A DNA stretch of 26,568 bases from positions 1 through 26,568 of IMG/VR virus record IMGVR_UViG_3300005581_000108, one strand, 5' to 3'. The notes beneath the pieces are model-generated. The model had not been told where the DNA came from, searched no databases, and saw only the letters and a program-made list of their open reading frames with translations. The stretch's first letter is position 1; each line of letters opens with the position of its first letter. The stretch comes from a virus. Shown here in pieces: positions 26,514 through 26,568 of this stretch. Made by a program: the position numbers and the translations under genes.

Positions 26514-26568
26514 CCTTTTCAAATTAACCAATTCGGATATCCAGGACCAAACAATGCAACTACTGGAG
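26511..26568 (+). CDS. Start of a tail-fibre-like protein (cut by window end)
   Basis: ATG follows the leader motif, with only AGAGAA as a possible ribosome site. The 19 codons present read MPFQINQFGYPGPNNATTG, a Pro/Asn/Gly-rich opening like those of phage fibre proteins. The frame does not continue into base 2 of the window, so it is not simply joined to the partial gene at 2-133. A fibre role is inferred from this short sequence and from the fibre genes at the other end. Confidence 0.5.
   Translation, partial: MPFQINQFGYPGPNNATTG

Noticed and set aside
1-26568. Window as a closed circular genome
   Set aside because: The fibre frame at the right end does not continue into the frame at the left end, and the joined gene would be far too short.
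1-26568. tRNA genes or CRISPR arrays
   Set aside because: No tRNA-like T-loop with matching arms and no regularly spaced repeat-spacer pattern was seen; the repeats found are tandem or dispersed.

Overview
The window is a 26.6 kb piece of a tailed double-stranded DNA bacteriophage (or prophage) with a short-tailed, P22-like virion plan. The late genes run in the P22 order: terminase small and large subunits, portal, scaffold, major coat protein (here of the N4-gp56 family), gp4-like adaptor, gp10-like stabilisation protein, needle/knob position, then three ejection-type proteins. The DNA is A+T-rich. Ribosome sites are mostly standard (AGGAG/AAGGA) and sigma70-like promoters are readable, so the host is an ordinary bacterium, probably Gram-negative. 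I cannot name the host. No integrase, endolysin, DNA polymerase or phage RNA polymerase is visible. Both ends cut tail-fibre-like genes, and the two ends do not join in frame, so the window is not a simply closed circle.

Layout. (1) 1-1549, + strand: end of one tail-fibre gene, a second fibre gene with a paralogous C-terminus, a probable tail-assembly partner and a small Cys-rich gene. (2) 1550-1809: hairpin-rich gap between convergent units. (3) 1810-3931, - strand: early 'left' recombination operon (small Cys protein, ssDNA-binding protein, 59-aa protein, YqaJ/lambda-type exonuclease). (4) 3932-4142: switch-like region with divergent promoters; the + promoter drives a Cro/XRE-type regulator, which is followed by terminators. 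(5) 4613-9694, + strand: replication and control operon. It encodes an O-like initiator with candidate origin iterons inside the gene, a DnaC-like loader, a lipoprotein-like protein, HTH and AlpA-like regulators, a RusA resolvase, a ParB-like protein and many small proteins, with many ATGA/GTGA overlaps.

(6) 9767-24665, + strand: packaging, head, tail and ejection genes. Notable features are a twin palindrome upstream of the portal gene, a strong terminator after the capsid/decoration pair, a GNAT-fold protein in the ejection cluster, and a peptidase-S74-type chaperone domain on an ejection-like protein. (7) 24662-26379, - strand: a tightly overlapped operon of seven small proteins, mostly membrane or coiled-coil, driven by a near-consensus promoter. 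It is an accessory or lysis-candidate module. (8) 26380-26568: a + promoter and the first 19 codons of a further fibre-like gene.

The most unusual signal is a dispersed leader-like motif (core AAACCCAACCA, often followed by AAGAACCACCA and sometimes directly by ATG). It recurs in at least eight places, almost always in intergenic DNA upstream of genes of different modules and on both strands. The second is a set of four CAAAATT(T/C) iterons spaced exactly 33 bp apart inside the replication initiator gene.
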